NCBI GenBank assembly: GCA_035048495.1
Contig: CM068540.1
Span: 8,230,829 to 8,294,828, forward strand
From: Euptelea pleiosperma
Taxonomy: Eukaryota > Streptophyta > Magnoliopsida > Ranunculales > Eupteleaceae
Length of the DNA stretch: 64,000 nt
Direction: 5' to 3'
The translations under genes were made by a program, and so were the position numbers. Of the stretch, positions 36,802 through 47,545 are shown one piece after another (position 1 is the first letter of the stretch; every line of letters starts with the position of its first letter). The notes under the pieces were generated by a model. The model was not told the DNA's origin. It ran no database searches and saw only the letters and a program-made list of their open reading frames with translations.

Positions 36802-39290
36802 TCTATACTAAAGCTCGACCCTGTTGAGGTAGCGCTTTCTCCAGCTTTTTAGTTTATCTCAAAAACACCCCTGCACAAAACATCACTCTTTCCAATTCCG
36901 TCACTCTCCCTCTCTTCAATTTCTTCATTAATTTTCAAATTCTCTCCCATCTCCAATTAATTCTAAAACGTCTTCTCTCTTTCCAATCATACCACTCCCC
37001 ATCTCCTTATTTCATTCATTAATTCTTAAATTTTCAACCGATGCCTTAAGAAATTCATTTTGGTTTGTTTCCAAAATCAATGTATTAATTATGATCGTTC
37101 TCTCTTCCTAAACGATGCATTTAGAAAACCAATGTGATTTATTTCCATAACCGATGCATTAAGAAATACATTTTGGTTTGTTTCCAAAACCAATGCATTA
37201 ATTAAGACCGTTCTCTCTTCGTAACCGATGCATTACAAAATCTAAAGGTTTCCATAAGCAAATGTATTCTAATTTTTAAAATTCAATTTTGGTTGCTTTC
37301 CATAACCGCATCATTAAGAAATATAATTAAGATTTTCATATGGAAAGGTAACCTGCATATGAAAATCCACGTGCCTTTCCCTCTCCCTCTATCTTAAAAT
37401 ATTTAAATCTCTATTTCTTTCTTTCCGTTGATGAGTTCCATTTTTTAGACAACTCAAATAGTTTCTCGTCAATCTTTTCTTTCTCTCTTTTATTAAAAAA
37501 CATATAGATTTTTTTTCCAATTGAATATATTGATTATGTATAATTTTTTAGGGAAAAATATATTCTGATATGGCTATATTTTTTTGGGTTTATTCAAGCT
37601 CTTGAGACTTAAACATTTGATTTGTTAAAATCATAAATAACCAATATTTGCAATGATCCCCTGTCAGCGGCTCAACGCGACTGCAAAAAGGCAAATATTA
37701 TGGTAGCCATTCGAAATCCTGATGAAAAAAGGTGTGAGAGATCTCCCACAACAAGAAGCAGCTAGCAGTAGGTATGAATACTTTTCTTCTTCTTTTTCCT
37801 CTTCTTTATTCATATTTTTTCCCAAGGTGAAGTGAAGTCAGACCAAAGACATGAAAATGGTGCTTGAGGCATGCCTGTCATGTGTTTATGTGTTTTTTTT
37901 AATTTGTTTTGAAATACTTCTAGGCATTTTTTTTCAACGCTTCGCTCACACATATCTCAGTTCTCACCCGTTTGGAAATAGTGTTTGTAAGAATAGGGGA
38001 TGTGATGATGCAAAGCTTTGGCTACATTCATACACAGTATTCTAGATCTATTTTAGAAAAGGGGAGCGTACTACAGTTATTTGGAGGAACGAAGACCACC
38101 CCATCTTCAAATGAAAATGAAGAGGATGATCGGAGCCATTGATTCAGTCGAATGCCGAGTTTGCATTGAATTGCTCGATTTATTCGGAGAGCAAGCAATC
38201 ATTAAATGAAGAAGCCGTCAATGCATGCTTGGTAAGAGAAATGGCATGTTAGCCATCACTACACATGTCCTTACAATAAGAATTTTGGTTGGAGTTTTTC
38301 GGGTTCCAGCATAAAAATCAGCTTGATTTGTGATCTCTATCCATTGAATCTATAACTCAAAAAGAAGAAATCTAATATAAAGATGTCACCAAAATAAAAA
38401 TGCTCGAATCCTACAGCTAGCTCGAGATCACCAATTAGACTGGTTTGTGGTGTGTTGGTCTATCAACGGGTGAACCAATCATTCATGAGTTAATGCTGTA
38501 AACCATTATATACAAAATTATATAGAGTTGTAATTTTTCACGTATCAATTATATAACCATACTTTAATCATATCTTAACGCTATATCCTATTATAGACCA
38601 TTAATGGTAATCTAGAAGCACAATATCGTCATATAAGTGGCATAGGTGGCGGGTCTCATAAGTCGCAATTATCATGATCTAAAGCAAGAGGGAGGAGCCA
38701 TATGATTAGATCACGATTATTGAATATATAACATGTATAACTTTTTTTTTCACGCAACTTCATATTTTATTAAGGTATATATTTCAGTCATAGTAAATTC
38801 ATTTAAATAAAAGTAGATAGGTGACCAAATTGAATGGTTTAAACGCTAAATGTTGATTTTGGTTTAACTAGCCAGTACAAATTGGGTTAATGATTGAGAG
38901 TGGTTAATTTTTTAATAAAATCCTGGGTTAATGTTCACTCATATCATTTGAATTGGCTAGTCCGATATGGTTCTCAAACATTGGTTTCTATCATCGCCAA
39001 CATAGACCTCTTCTCAGCAAATATACTTCATACATCACAAATAATTCTACTGCAAATCCTAAAATAACTCACAGAGGGGATTGGTTAACAAAAGAGTCTT
39101 AAGTGACTTCACATTTGGAATAAAACAGGATTTACTCTAGATGCCTACATCATAAAAAGCTAACGAACATAACTATTCTCACAATAATTTCTCATATTGA
39201 TTTAATTTATATTATTTTTTATTTTTGTATTTCCCTGCTTAACAAAATAAGGCATTGTTATTTATGCCCATGCTTTAGCACGGGTGTTGA
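36802..39290 (+). mobile_element. Helitron candidate, about 2.5 kb
   Basis: The left end is A|TCTATACTAAAGCTCGACC, a typical plant Helitron 5' start. The right end carries a near-perfect hairpin, CCCATGC...GCACGGG at 39267-39284, followed by TGTTGATTA. That is the expected place of CTRR, which is degenerate here. The interior has no Rep/helicase. It carries direct repeats at 37038-37330 and no recognisable captured gene. The call rests on the two ends. Confidence 0.6.
37038..37330 (+). repeat. Direct repeats of about 118 bp inside the Helitron candidate
   Basis: AACCGATGC(C/A)TTAAGAAAT, CATTTTGGTTTGTTTCC and ACCGTTCTCTCTTC recur at about 37038, 37158 and, in part, 37220 and 37303. Each unit is an AT-rich CCGATGCATTA / TTTCCATAA mosaic. 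Confidence 0.7.
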
Positions 39291-39324
39291 TTATATGTGG
39301 ACTGTGGGAGAAAAATCTCTCACA

Positions 39325-39392
39325 CCCCCAAAGGGTTAATGCAGACTAATGCCCTCACACCCCCAAAGGGTTAATGCAAACTAATGCCCACA
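39325..39392 (+). repeat. Two-copy tandem duplication
   Basis: TCACACCCCCAAAGGGTTAA followed by TGCA(G/A)ACTAATGCCC is present twice in succession, with a unit of about 36 bp. Confidence 0.85.
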
Positions 39393-40375
39393 CCTCTCTG
39401 ATGATTAGTCGACTTGGTTCTGACTCAGCCTAGTCTGACCGAGAGGTCTTATAATTGTCCGAGGTCTCCGCTTCCCTTATCTGAGAAGTCTGTATCCAAA
39501 TCGAGTCGTCTGCTCCCGAGCCGAGGACTCCATGATCCCTGCGAGAACTCTTGCCAGTGTAATTCGAGGAGAGAGTCAGGGAGGGAATCCCACCAGTAGA
39601 GCCTCCAACGATCATGTTAGTAATAAATCTTTAAGATAATTTGACAGAGTTTTAGCTCAGGAATTCAATACCTTTTTAAATGTTCACATCTACCTCTATT
39701 TATAAGCTTTCACCTGCTGACGGGTCGGTTGCCCTCGTTGCACTCTTCCTTCGGCATGTATGCCTTTTCTGGCACTGACCGTCCCTTCTGACGAAGTTAA
39801 TCAGCCCATTCTCCTGTCAGCAACGACTGTCAATAGTCGTACCAACCGTCCTGCTCTGACATGTCTGCTACCGACTATTATGCCTACTAACACGGTTAAC
39901 TATCTACCACTGCAATCCTTTCAATCCTCCACCTACTACCGACTGACTTGTACTCTGACAGGGATAACCACCTACCCTGTCAGTCTACCAACTCTGTATT
40001 CTTCTATTCCGTCTCTGACGTGTCTTGTCAATCTATCTAGACTGATCCCGATTCAGACTGGTCTCGACCCAGATCATCTAGACCGATCCCGGTCTCGGAC
40101 ATCCAAACTGGTCCTGGCCTTGGACGTCCAAGCTAGTCTCGGCCTCAGACACCCAGGCTGGTCTCGACCTCGGCCTCGGCCATATCCACGTGTCACCATC
40201 CTGACCATCCTTATAGATGTCATAAATTTGGTACCCACATGGACCTCGTGTATCAAATGGATCCACATAAGAACGAGAGTTGATAGATATACGTGCCGCA
40301 CATAATAATGGGGTTAATAAATCATATATGGTCCCACATCATAACAGGATTACCGACATCTGTGGACCATAGTAT
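39393..40375 (+). other. GC-rich repeat sequence, no gene
   Basis: Positions 40040-40200 repeat words like CTGGTCTCGACCT, GGCCTCGG and GGACGTCCA. The 181-codon frame 39760-40305 is rich in T, L, S and R and matches no domain I know, and its antisense frames are equally open. I treat it as a chance frame in repetitive DNA. Sequence at 40300-40360 resembles 36600-36780 (CATAATAA, GGGGTTAATA, CACATAATAACAGGATT). Confidence 0.5.
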
Positions 40376-40630
40376 GAGCCACATGAATCAGCCCGATTAG
40401 TGATTTCTAAGCGATTCGATTGAAGTTATTTTCATGGGTTGATTTTAACGGTAAGAATTGGAGCATTATTGAGCGTTATTTGGGTGCAAAGATCCAAAGG
40501 TTAAAAATCACTAATCAGGCTGATTTTTGGTCTAGAGGTTCATTGAGGAACTGGCTAAACATCCATATGGTCAGTCCACTAAGAGTATTCCACGTGTCCT
40601 GTGATTTTCATTGTGACAGAGGCATCTGTC
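40376..40630. mobile_element. Foldback repeat family A, copy
   Basis: Left arm words (ATGAGCCACATG, CAGCCCGATTAGTGATTTCTA, ATTTTCATGGGTTGATTTTA) are answered by inverted words on the right (AAAAATCACTAATCAGGCTG, CATCCATATGGTCAG, CCACGTG). The element therefore folds on itself around about 40470. No coding potential. Confidence 0.75.
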
Positions 40631-40984
40631 GTAGCGCTGTGATAGAGTTTTACTCATACTCAGAACGTGGCTTATACTGGGAGCCCATGTTTGCTGTCCC
40701 AAAGAGACTTAATACTCGGTACAAAAAAAAAAATGCTACGGTGGACCTATACACAAAAAGTCAGTTTAATCGGTATTTATTAGCCGTTGGATTTGTGCAT
40801 TTTAATGAGGATATATATGGCCGTTTGATTTTGATCTTTTTTGGTTGCTAAAACTTCGAACTGATAGAGAACACCGATCAAGCTAAATTTTGGTGTATCG
40901 GTCCACCTAAAAGTGGGAGAAACATCGATAAGGCTAGTGGGACCGATAGAGGCTCCATGTGGCGCGTTGGGAATGGGGAGACTT

Positions 40985-41095
40985 CACTAATCAGGCTGAT
41001 TTTTGGTTTCTTAGTCCAGCTAAGGATTGGCAAAACATCCATATGGTCAGAGTCTTCGAAGAGTATGATAAAACTTTGATGACAGGGCACAATAT
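40985..41095. mobile_element. Foldback repeat family A, half copy
   Basis: Only the return arm is clear: CACTAATCAGGCTGATTTTTGG, then GGATTGGCAAAACATCCATA and GGTCAGAGTC. It runs directly into the next copy. Confidence 0.6.
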
Positions 41096-41380
41096 GAGCC
41101 ATGTGGAACACTCTTAGAGGACTCTGACCGTATGGATGTTTGGCCAATCATTAGTGGACCTACAAACCAAAAGCAGCACGATTAGTGATTTCTAGGCGTT
41201 GGATTGAAATTGTTTTCATGTGTTGATTTTAACCGTGGAAAATTACCATTATTTGAGGTTCAAAGATCCAAAGGTTGGAAATCACAAATCAAGCTGATTT
41301 TTTGTTTGTAGGTCCATATAGGGATTGGTAAAACATCCATACGGTCAGAGTCCTCTAAGAGTATACCACGTGGCTCCTAT
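41096..41380. mobile_element. Foldback repeat family A, full copy
   Basis: Left arm: TGAGCCATGTGGAACACTCT, TCTGACCGTATGGATGTTTG, GATTAGTGATTTCTAGGCGT. Right arm is the inverse: GGTTGGAAATCACAAATCAA, ACATCCATACGGTCAGAGTC, ACCACGTGGCTCCT. It lies about 0.7 kb upstream of the thioredoxin start codon. Confidence 0.8.
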
Positions 41381-41664
41381 TGTTATTGTTATCGGCCTTG
41401 ATGACAGGCCCTGTCATCAAAGTCTTACTCTGCCGCCAGCCTCAATGTGAGCTGTCATCGGCCTCGATGACAGTCTGCTATCATCAAAGTTTGGTCCAGC
41501 CATGCTATCATCAAAGTTTGGTCCAGCCATATCCTCTCAGATTGACAAGTGCCCATGAGACCTTTATCAGGATGATAGGGGTATTTGTCAATCAGACAGG
41601 GCTAGTCAGCGCTCGTGAAGTCATCCTAAAAAAAAAACTACGGCTTCACGTCCCCTGCTCACGT

Positions 41665-41856
41665 TAGCGAATGAGTAAAACTTCTGTCACAATTGAATTG
41701 CAAATCACACAATCACAGCCAATGAGTTCTGGCCACGTATACCTAAAAGCAAAAGCAGAGGGTACGTTGCACAAGCACTTGTGTACGTGCCGAGAACTCA
41801 TTGGCTTGTGATCGTGTGATTTACAATTTCGTGTGATAGAAGTTTTACTCCGCGAA
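41665..41856. mobile_element. Palindromic MITE upstream of the thioredoxin gene
   Basis: Arms of about 65 bp: GAGTAAAACTTCTGTCAC (from 41673), CACACAATCACAGCCAATGA and GTTCTGG match, inverted, GAACTCATTGGCTTGTGATC, GTGTGATTTACAATTTCGTG and GTGATAGAAGTTTTACTC (to 41850). The loop includes AAGCACTTGTG. It ends about 215 bp before the ATG of the next gene, so it is in or next to that promoter. Confidence 0.8.
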
Positions 41857-42067
41857 TACCTAGAAAAAAGAAGTATTTGAAGGTCGTAGATATTTTATCA
41901 GGCGTGTGGGCCCTCATCCATCATGGGCCCACTTTCTTCTCCCCTTCTGTTCCAGCTCGCCTTTCCGGATAAGCTTTCCTAATCCTCTCAGCCAGTTCTC
42001 TCCAGGACCAGCTACAAGAAGAAATAGAAGCCGACCTTGGTGTTCTCCGAGTGACAAAAATCGCTAA

Positions 42068-45000
42068 ATGGCAGTATTAGCTACGAATCCTCATATTCTG
42101 TTTCGAGAAATCTACAGTCATGATCATCATCAACAACCGGCTGGAATCTGTTCGGTGTCGGTGTACGGGATGCCGTTCTCAATAAATTCGACTTTGGGGA
42201 GCGAGAGGAAAAGGATATCGAGGAGAGACTTGAAGGCGGAGGCGTTTTGGCAAGGCGTTACGGAACCCACAGTTGTCGAGTTGGAACCCATCAAGGGAAC
42301 TGATCAGTTGGATCAGATTCTATTGCAAGCCCAAGATCTCTCCCAGCCCATCATCATTGACTGGTAAGTTGGTAACCCCCCGTTTTTCTCTTCTTCAACT
42401 GTTGATTTGAGTTTTTGATTGGTGTTCCATCTTATTAACCTACTACTACTCTTAGGATGGCTAATTGGTGTCGTAAATGCATCTATTTGAAGCCCAAATT
42501 GGAGAAACTCGCATCAGAATATCATACCAAGTAAGCCGCCCACCTCTCTCCCTCTCTCTCTCATTGCAAGATCATGCCTCGTGGCAATCTTTAGCACCCC
42601 TTATCCGTGAATGCTTGGCCACACACCTCAATTGACTTTTTGTACACCAAAAATTAGTCTGATTGTTGATTTCTAGCCATTCAATATGACCACCCAAAAA
42701 ATGATCGAATCAAACACATACTCGCATTGATTGAACCGCTAGAAATCCCCAATCAAGCTCACTCTTGGTCTGTAAGTCCACCATGGGTGGGCCAAATATT
42801 CATGGTTTAGTGGGCCCGAAATATTTGCCGGGTGGCGTTCTTGGGTCTTGGTGATCAAGTAAGAAAGCAAATATTTTCGTTCTAAACATTCTAGCCCGTT
42901 TGTTGTGTATCGTTATAGACAGTGGCGGAGCCAGGATTTTGTTCCAGGGGGTCGGGGGCAAGCGACCATCAAAGCGAAGTTAACGACATACAGTCGATGC
43001 CTCTGACTACAGTCAATATGAACCACGTGGCACCTTCTTAAGAGGATACTAACCGTATGGATGTTTGGCCAATCACTAGGAGGACCTACAAGCCAAAAAT
43101 AAACATGATCACTGATTTCTAAGAGTTGGACTGAAGTTATTTTCATGGGTTAATTTTAACCATAGGAATTTGAACATTATTTGGGTAAGAAATCCAAAAG
43201 TTTTAAATCACGAATCAGGCTGATTTCTCGTTTGTAGGTCCGCCTAGTGATTGGCCAAGCATCCATACCGTCAGTGTCTTCTTAAGAATGGGTCAAGTGG
43301 CTCATATTAGCTGCAATCAGCACCATCGCTCACTCTCAACAGGTGTCATCGAAGGTTTACTTGTCAAAGTGGGGCAGATGGGCCTACTGACCACATGGAT
43401 GTTTAGCCCTTCCTTACGTAGATACTCATACCCGAAATCAGCTTGTTTGATGAGTTTAGCCGTTGGATTTAGTACCCAATCTTTTTTGAATCCAACAGCT
43501 AGAATCATGCTTTTAAAAAGTACTAAAATCTAATGGCTAGAGATTGAATATCAGAGTGATTTTGAGTGTGCATATCCACAAAGAGGTGGGCTAAACATCC
43601 ATGTTGTCAATGGGCAAAGCAGGTCTGAGTTGAGGGGGGACAAAACGGTCTATAGTTACCCATTAACAATTTTTTCCTCTTTGGAAAAAAAAAAAGAAAA
43701 AGATGAAAGAGACGTTTTATATAATTAAGACGTAGTAGGAAATGTAATTGAAATAGATCTTTTAAGAAGAATGTCTGACATTTTAGGTATGAATGAATGA
43801 AATGGGAGAGGGGTTTTAGTTAAAGAATTACATATGAGATAGATTTCTAGGGAAGAGAAGGAGAAAAGTAGACATTTTAAGTAATTAAGAAGTTGTACGA
43901 AACGTATTGGAGAGAAATTAATATTTAATCTAAAACATTTTAGGAAACATAGTTGGAGAGAAATTAATATTTAGTCTAAAACATTTTAAGTTAGCCTGTA
44001 ATTTTGCCCTACGACCTAGCCCGGCCCATATGGTCATCAGGCCAGGCCCGACTTGAAACCAGTCCGACCCGAGATTGGCTCGATATGTTTTTATTATTTT
44101 TTTAATTTTTTTAAAATTGTTTGAGCTAAACCCAGGCTGAGGGCTTGCCCCGAGCCTAAGCCATGGAATTTGGCTCTGCTCAGCCCGACATTGTAGACGA
44201 AGCCCAACCTGGGCCCGAATCGGGCAAGGCTAAGCCTGACCCATCGAGCCAAAATTACTTAAAATGACCATATGGAGAGAGGCGGTTGTTGCCCATATGG
44301 ACAAGGCTAAGCATGATGTGAAGGAGAGAGGCGGTTGTTGCCCATTTCTGTAATTTAGTGTAGGTATATAAATAAGTAGAACTTTGAAGACGGACATCTG
44401 TAGTCAACGTTGATAACTGACCACAGTATGAGCCACGTGGCACACTCTTAAAGACCACTGACACTTACCAAAATTCAACCTGATTTGTTATTTCAGACCT
44501 TTGGATCTTTGTACCCTAAATAATGCTCAAAATTCCACAATTATAGATCAACTCATGAAAACAACTCCAATCCAACGCATAAAAATCACTAATCATGCTA
44601 ATTTTTGGTATGTAGGTCCACCTAGGGTTAGGCCAAAAGATCCATATGATCATTGATCTCTAAGAGTGTGCCACATGGCACATACTGTGGATCATTGATG
44701 ACGGACGTCCATTAACGAAGTTCTACTTGAGGTCCGATAGTTAGTAAATCGTGAAGCGGTAAAACTTCACCCATTGGAAAATGTGAGTTTAAAATGATTT
44801 TGGGTTAAAAAAAAAAAGTTGTCAAAAAGAAGCGTCAAAAGATTGATAAGTGAGGACTTTGGGTTTAATAGTTTTTTAGTACAAAACCACGCTCTCAAAA
44901 ATGTATACAAATATGTGCATAAGCCTATGATGTAATATAGACTGAGTAGTAATATAAGTATAATAAACCGAATCTATATGATATTTCTCTTAAATCTAAG

Positions 45001-45591
45001 TAATATAAGCAACATTATTAATTTTCATGGTTTGCCCCCCCTGATTTTTCCTTTTTACAATTTTACCCTCCCTTGATCAATTTTTTTATGATTTGCCCCC
45101 CCCTTGATCAAATTCCTGGGTCCGCCACTGTCTGCAGGTTATAATTTTGAAGTATTTTTTTTATTTATTGGTTTAACAGAATATTTTTTACCGTAAGCTC
45201 AGAATCAAATTTTATTACGTGGATGTAAACAACGTCTCTCAAGCTCTGGTGAAGCGTGGAAACATCTCTGTATGTGCACTACATCGAGTAACCTCGTATT
45301 TTTAATTTTTATTTTATTTTTTTGCTGATGTTTTTTTCTTTTAATTTTTATTTCCATATCATAATTTATGGATCTTGATGTCTCAGAAAATGCCTACCAT
45401 TCAGGTGAGTTAATTATCTTCTCAATTTTTTTTATTTGCTATTTACTAGAAAATAAGAAAAATAAAAAAAAAATGGGTTTAATTAAATGTAGTTGTGGAA
45501 GGATGGAGAGATGAAGGAAGAGGTAATTGGAGGGCATAAAGCATGGTTGGTGGTTGATGAAGTTCGAGAAATGATCAAAAAGTATGTGTGA
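42068..45591 (+). CDS. WCRKC1: WCRKC-type thioredoxin (thioredoxin-like 3), chloroplast
   Basis: Five exons join in frame: 42068-42363, 42456-42530, 45203-45269, 45387-45404 and 45493-45591. They give 555 nt, 184 residues plus stop. The active-site sequence [18 protein letters not shown] in exon 2 has the WCRKC motif that defines a plant thioredoxin-like group in place of WCGPC. Downstream come [27 protein letters not shown] (with the conserved cis-Pro) and [15 protein letters not shown], completing the thioredoxin fold. Residues 1-60 are rich in Ser, Arg and Lys with few acidic residues, as in a chloroplast transit peptide. Exon 4 is only 18 nt (KMPTIQ). The second intron is 2.67 kb and full of transposons. 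The choice between WCRKC1 and WCRKC2 is from remembered sequence patterns and is less sure than the family. Confidence 0.93.
43010..43315. mobile_element. Foldback repeat family A, full copy in intron 2
   Basis: Left arm TGAACCACGTGGCACCTTCT, TAACCGTATGGATGTTTGGC. Return arm AATCACGAATCAGGCTGATT, GGCCAAGCATCCATACCGTC, GTGGCTCATATTAGC. Lies inside the Tip100-like element. Confidence 0.78.
44415..44705. mobile_element. Foldback repeat family A, copy in intron 2
   Basis: ACAGTATGAGCCACGTGGCA and CACTCTTAAAGACCACTGAC on the left (internally shortened). CACTAATCATGCTAATTTTT, GGTCCACCTAGGG and GAGTGTGCCACATGGCAC on the right. Confidence 0.75.
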
Positions 45592-45803
45592 TCAATGGTT
45601 ATGATTGCTTCTCTTCCTAAATATTCAATTTTTTATTAAAATCTTGTTTTCATTAAATTAGAAAAATATAAATTCTCCTTGTGATGAAGTCTGTGTAAAT
45701 CATATACAAATAAGTTGTATCATTAAATTTAGGTTGGTTATGTCCGTTATGGAAATGATTCTTCGTCATACACCTCTTTTGTGTGGGTTCCTAGAGCTTT
45801 AAG

Positions 45804-45926
45804 GTTTTTTTTTTTTGGTAGTTATGCCTGTTTTTAAAGAGATCAGTAACTCGGTGAAGGCGGGTTTTGAACCCAGGTCTATGTATCATCACCCACAAAC
45901 TTTACCAACTGAGCAAGCTGGCACCT
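45804..45926 (-). mobile_element. tRNA-derived SINE, antisense, 3' of the thioredoxin gene
   Basis: Read on the minus strand it starts GGTGCCAGCTTGCTCAGTTG, which holds an A-box-like TTGCTCAGTTGG. It then has GGGTTCAAAACCC, a B-box, and ends in a run of A (T run at 45805-45817 on the plus strand). A perfect 12-bp duplication, TAGAGCTTTAAG, flanks it (45792-45803 and 45927-45938). That is direct evidence of retroposition. It sits about 210 bp downstream of the stop codon, possibly in the 3' untranslated region. Confidence 0.85.
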
Positions 45927-46099
45927 TAGAGCTTTAAGTTAATCGTTTATGAATTCTCTGAACCGTGGTTTCAAATATGGCCGTTATAACGGTAATGCCC
46001 CAACTGTGTCATGTTATTTTAAAAAGAATCGGGATCCGCAGACAAATTTCCATTAACCGTTCGATTATTTGGGTTTTTTGTCTTTTGGTTTCCAAAACA

Positions 46100-46890
46100 C
46101 AGAGCAAATGCGGAAGCACGATTTTTGTTACTCACCACTGTCATCTGGGTCTCCTGACTGCATGGATGTTTATCCCGCCCCTTGGTAGATATACACACCA
46201 AAAATCACCACGATTGGTAATCTATAACCATTAGATTTTAGCATTTTTTAGAACTTTTTAAGGCGTTCTTATAGCTTTTGAATGCAACCATTTTTTGAGT
46301 ACTAAAACCAATGGTTAAAAATCATTAAACAAGCTGATTTTTGGTACGAGAATGTCTATTAAGGGGTGGGTTAAACATCCATGTGGACAGTGGGTCCAGA
46401 TGGCAGCGGTGACTACCAAAATTGCTGCTTCCGCAAATGAAAAGATCTCAGGCATACCTTGTTACATCACGACCCTTTGCTCAATAAATGCGATGTGACA
46501 AGGTATACCTGAGATCTTTTCATTTGCCGAAGCGACAGGTTTGGTAGTCACTGCTGTTATCTGGGCCCACTGACCGCATGGATGTTTAGCCGGCCCCTTA
46601 ATAGACATTCATACAAAAAATCAGCTTGTTTAATGGTTTTTAGCCGTTGGTTTTAGTACTCAAAAAATGGTTGCATTCAACAGCTATAAGAATGCCTTAA
46701 AACGTACTAAAAAGTGTTAAAATCTAATGGTTATAGATTACCAATCAAGGTGATTTTTGGTCTGTATATCCACCAAGGGGTGGGATAAACATCCATGCGG
46801 TCAGTGGGCCTAGATGACAGTGGTGACTACCAAAAATGCCGCTTCTGCAAATGGAACAGTTTCAGGCATACCTTGTTACATCTTTTTCCT
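46100..46890. mobile_element. Large foldback element (family B), arms about 350 bp
   Basis: The left arm (about 46130-46475) and right arm (about 46498-46850) are inverted copies. Landmarks are CTGCATGGATGTTTATCCCG, GTACTAAAACCAATGG, CTGATTTTTGGT, CATCCATG and GATCTCAGGCATACCTTGTT. The last is answered by AAGGTATACCTGAGATCTTT across a 22-bp centre. Each arm itself contains a smaller inverted pair, giving a four-part structure. It interrupts sequence that is continuous at 56437-56470 in the second duplication copy. Confidence 0.85.
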
Positions 46891-46959
46891 CTCAAAAAAG
46901 TTGGGATCCGTACACAATCGTAAAACTTCTATCACAGCGTTTTGACATATGCTTCTGTC

Positions 46960-47240
46960 ACAATGAAAATCACAGGCCACGTGGCACACTATTCGTGGAT
47001 GCTGACTGTAATGATGTTTGGTCAGTCTCTCAGTGGACCTCTAAACAAAAAATCAGCCTGATTAGTGATTTCTAAGCGATTCGACTGAAGCTATTTTCGT
47101 GGGTTTATTTTAACGGTAAGAATTTGAGCATTATTGATCATTATTTGGGTGCAAAGATCCAAAGTTTTAAATCACTAATCAGGCTGATTATTGGTTTAGA
47201 GGTCCACTGAGGGACTGGCAAAACATCCATACGGTCAGCG
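46960..47240. mobile_element. Foldback repeat family A, copy
   Basis: AAAATCACAGGCCACGTGGC and CAGCCTGATTAGTGATTTCT on the left. AATCACTAATCAGGCTGATT and ATCCATACGGTCAGCGTCCA on the right. Present in both duplication copies. Confidence 0.78.
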
Positions 47241-47279
47241 TCCACTCTTTGACAACATGCCAAAAATCAACCTGTGCCA

Positions 47280-47545
47280 ACGTACATGACAATGATCGTA
47301 TGGATGTTTGGTCCATCTTTAGGTGGACTTACATGACAAAAAAAATCAGCCTGATTAGTGATTTCTAGCCTTTGGATCTGAGTACCCCCAAAACACTCAA
47401 AATCTATGGTTAAAAATCAACTAATGAAAAAGGCTCCAATCAAATGTTTTGGAAATCACTAATCACGCTGATTTTTTGCATGTGGGTCCACCTAGGGATA
47501 GGCCAAACATTCATACGGTCAGTGATCTCTAAGAGTGCTACACGT
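47280..47545. mobile_element. Foldback repeat family A, copy, next to a Helitron-like 3' end
   Basis: ATGACAATGATCGTATGGAT and CAGCCTGATTAGTGATTTCT on the left. ACTAATCACGCTGATTTTTT and CATTCATACGGTCAGTGATC on the right. It is followed by GTGCATGTGCAATCCACTGG and CCCCCTAGT at 47573-47582. In the other copy the same place reads CACGGGCAATGCACGTGG...CCCCCTAGT, a hairpin 11-12 bases before CTAGT, as at Helitron 3' ends. Confidence 0.6.

Larger units (their letters stand above)
42920..45130. mobile_element. hAT (Tip100-like) non-autonomous element in intron 2 of the thioredoxin gene
   Basis: Left end CAGTGGCGGAGCCAGGATTT (42920) and right end CCTGGGTCCGCCACTG (to 45130) are inverted and of the type seen in Tip100-like hAT elements. 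Both continue inward with runs of G or C (GGGGGTCGGGGGC; GCCCCCCCTTG). No 8-bp target duplication can be confirmed. No transposase is seen. It contains two foldback copies (about 43010-43315 and 44420-44700) and a GC-rich segment (44000-44250), so it accumulated later insertions. Confidence 0.68.

Noticed and set aside
39760..40305. A 181-codon plus-strand frame
   Set aside because: It has no recognisable motif, a skewed Thr/Leu/Ser/Arg composition and open antisense frames over GC-rich repeats. Most likely a chance frame.
40420..40851. A 143-codon plus-strand frame
   Set aside because: Its first half is the foldback family A sequence and the rest is unmatched. No domain.
42068..42367. Reading the first thioredoxin exon as a complete small protein ending at 42367
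   Set aside because: A GTAAGT donor interrupts the last Trp codon, and the following exons restore a complete WCRKC thioredoxin fold in frame.
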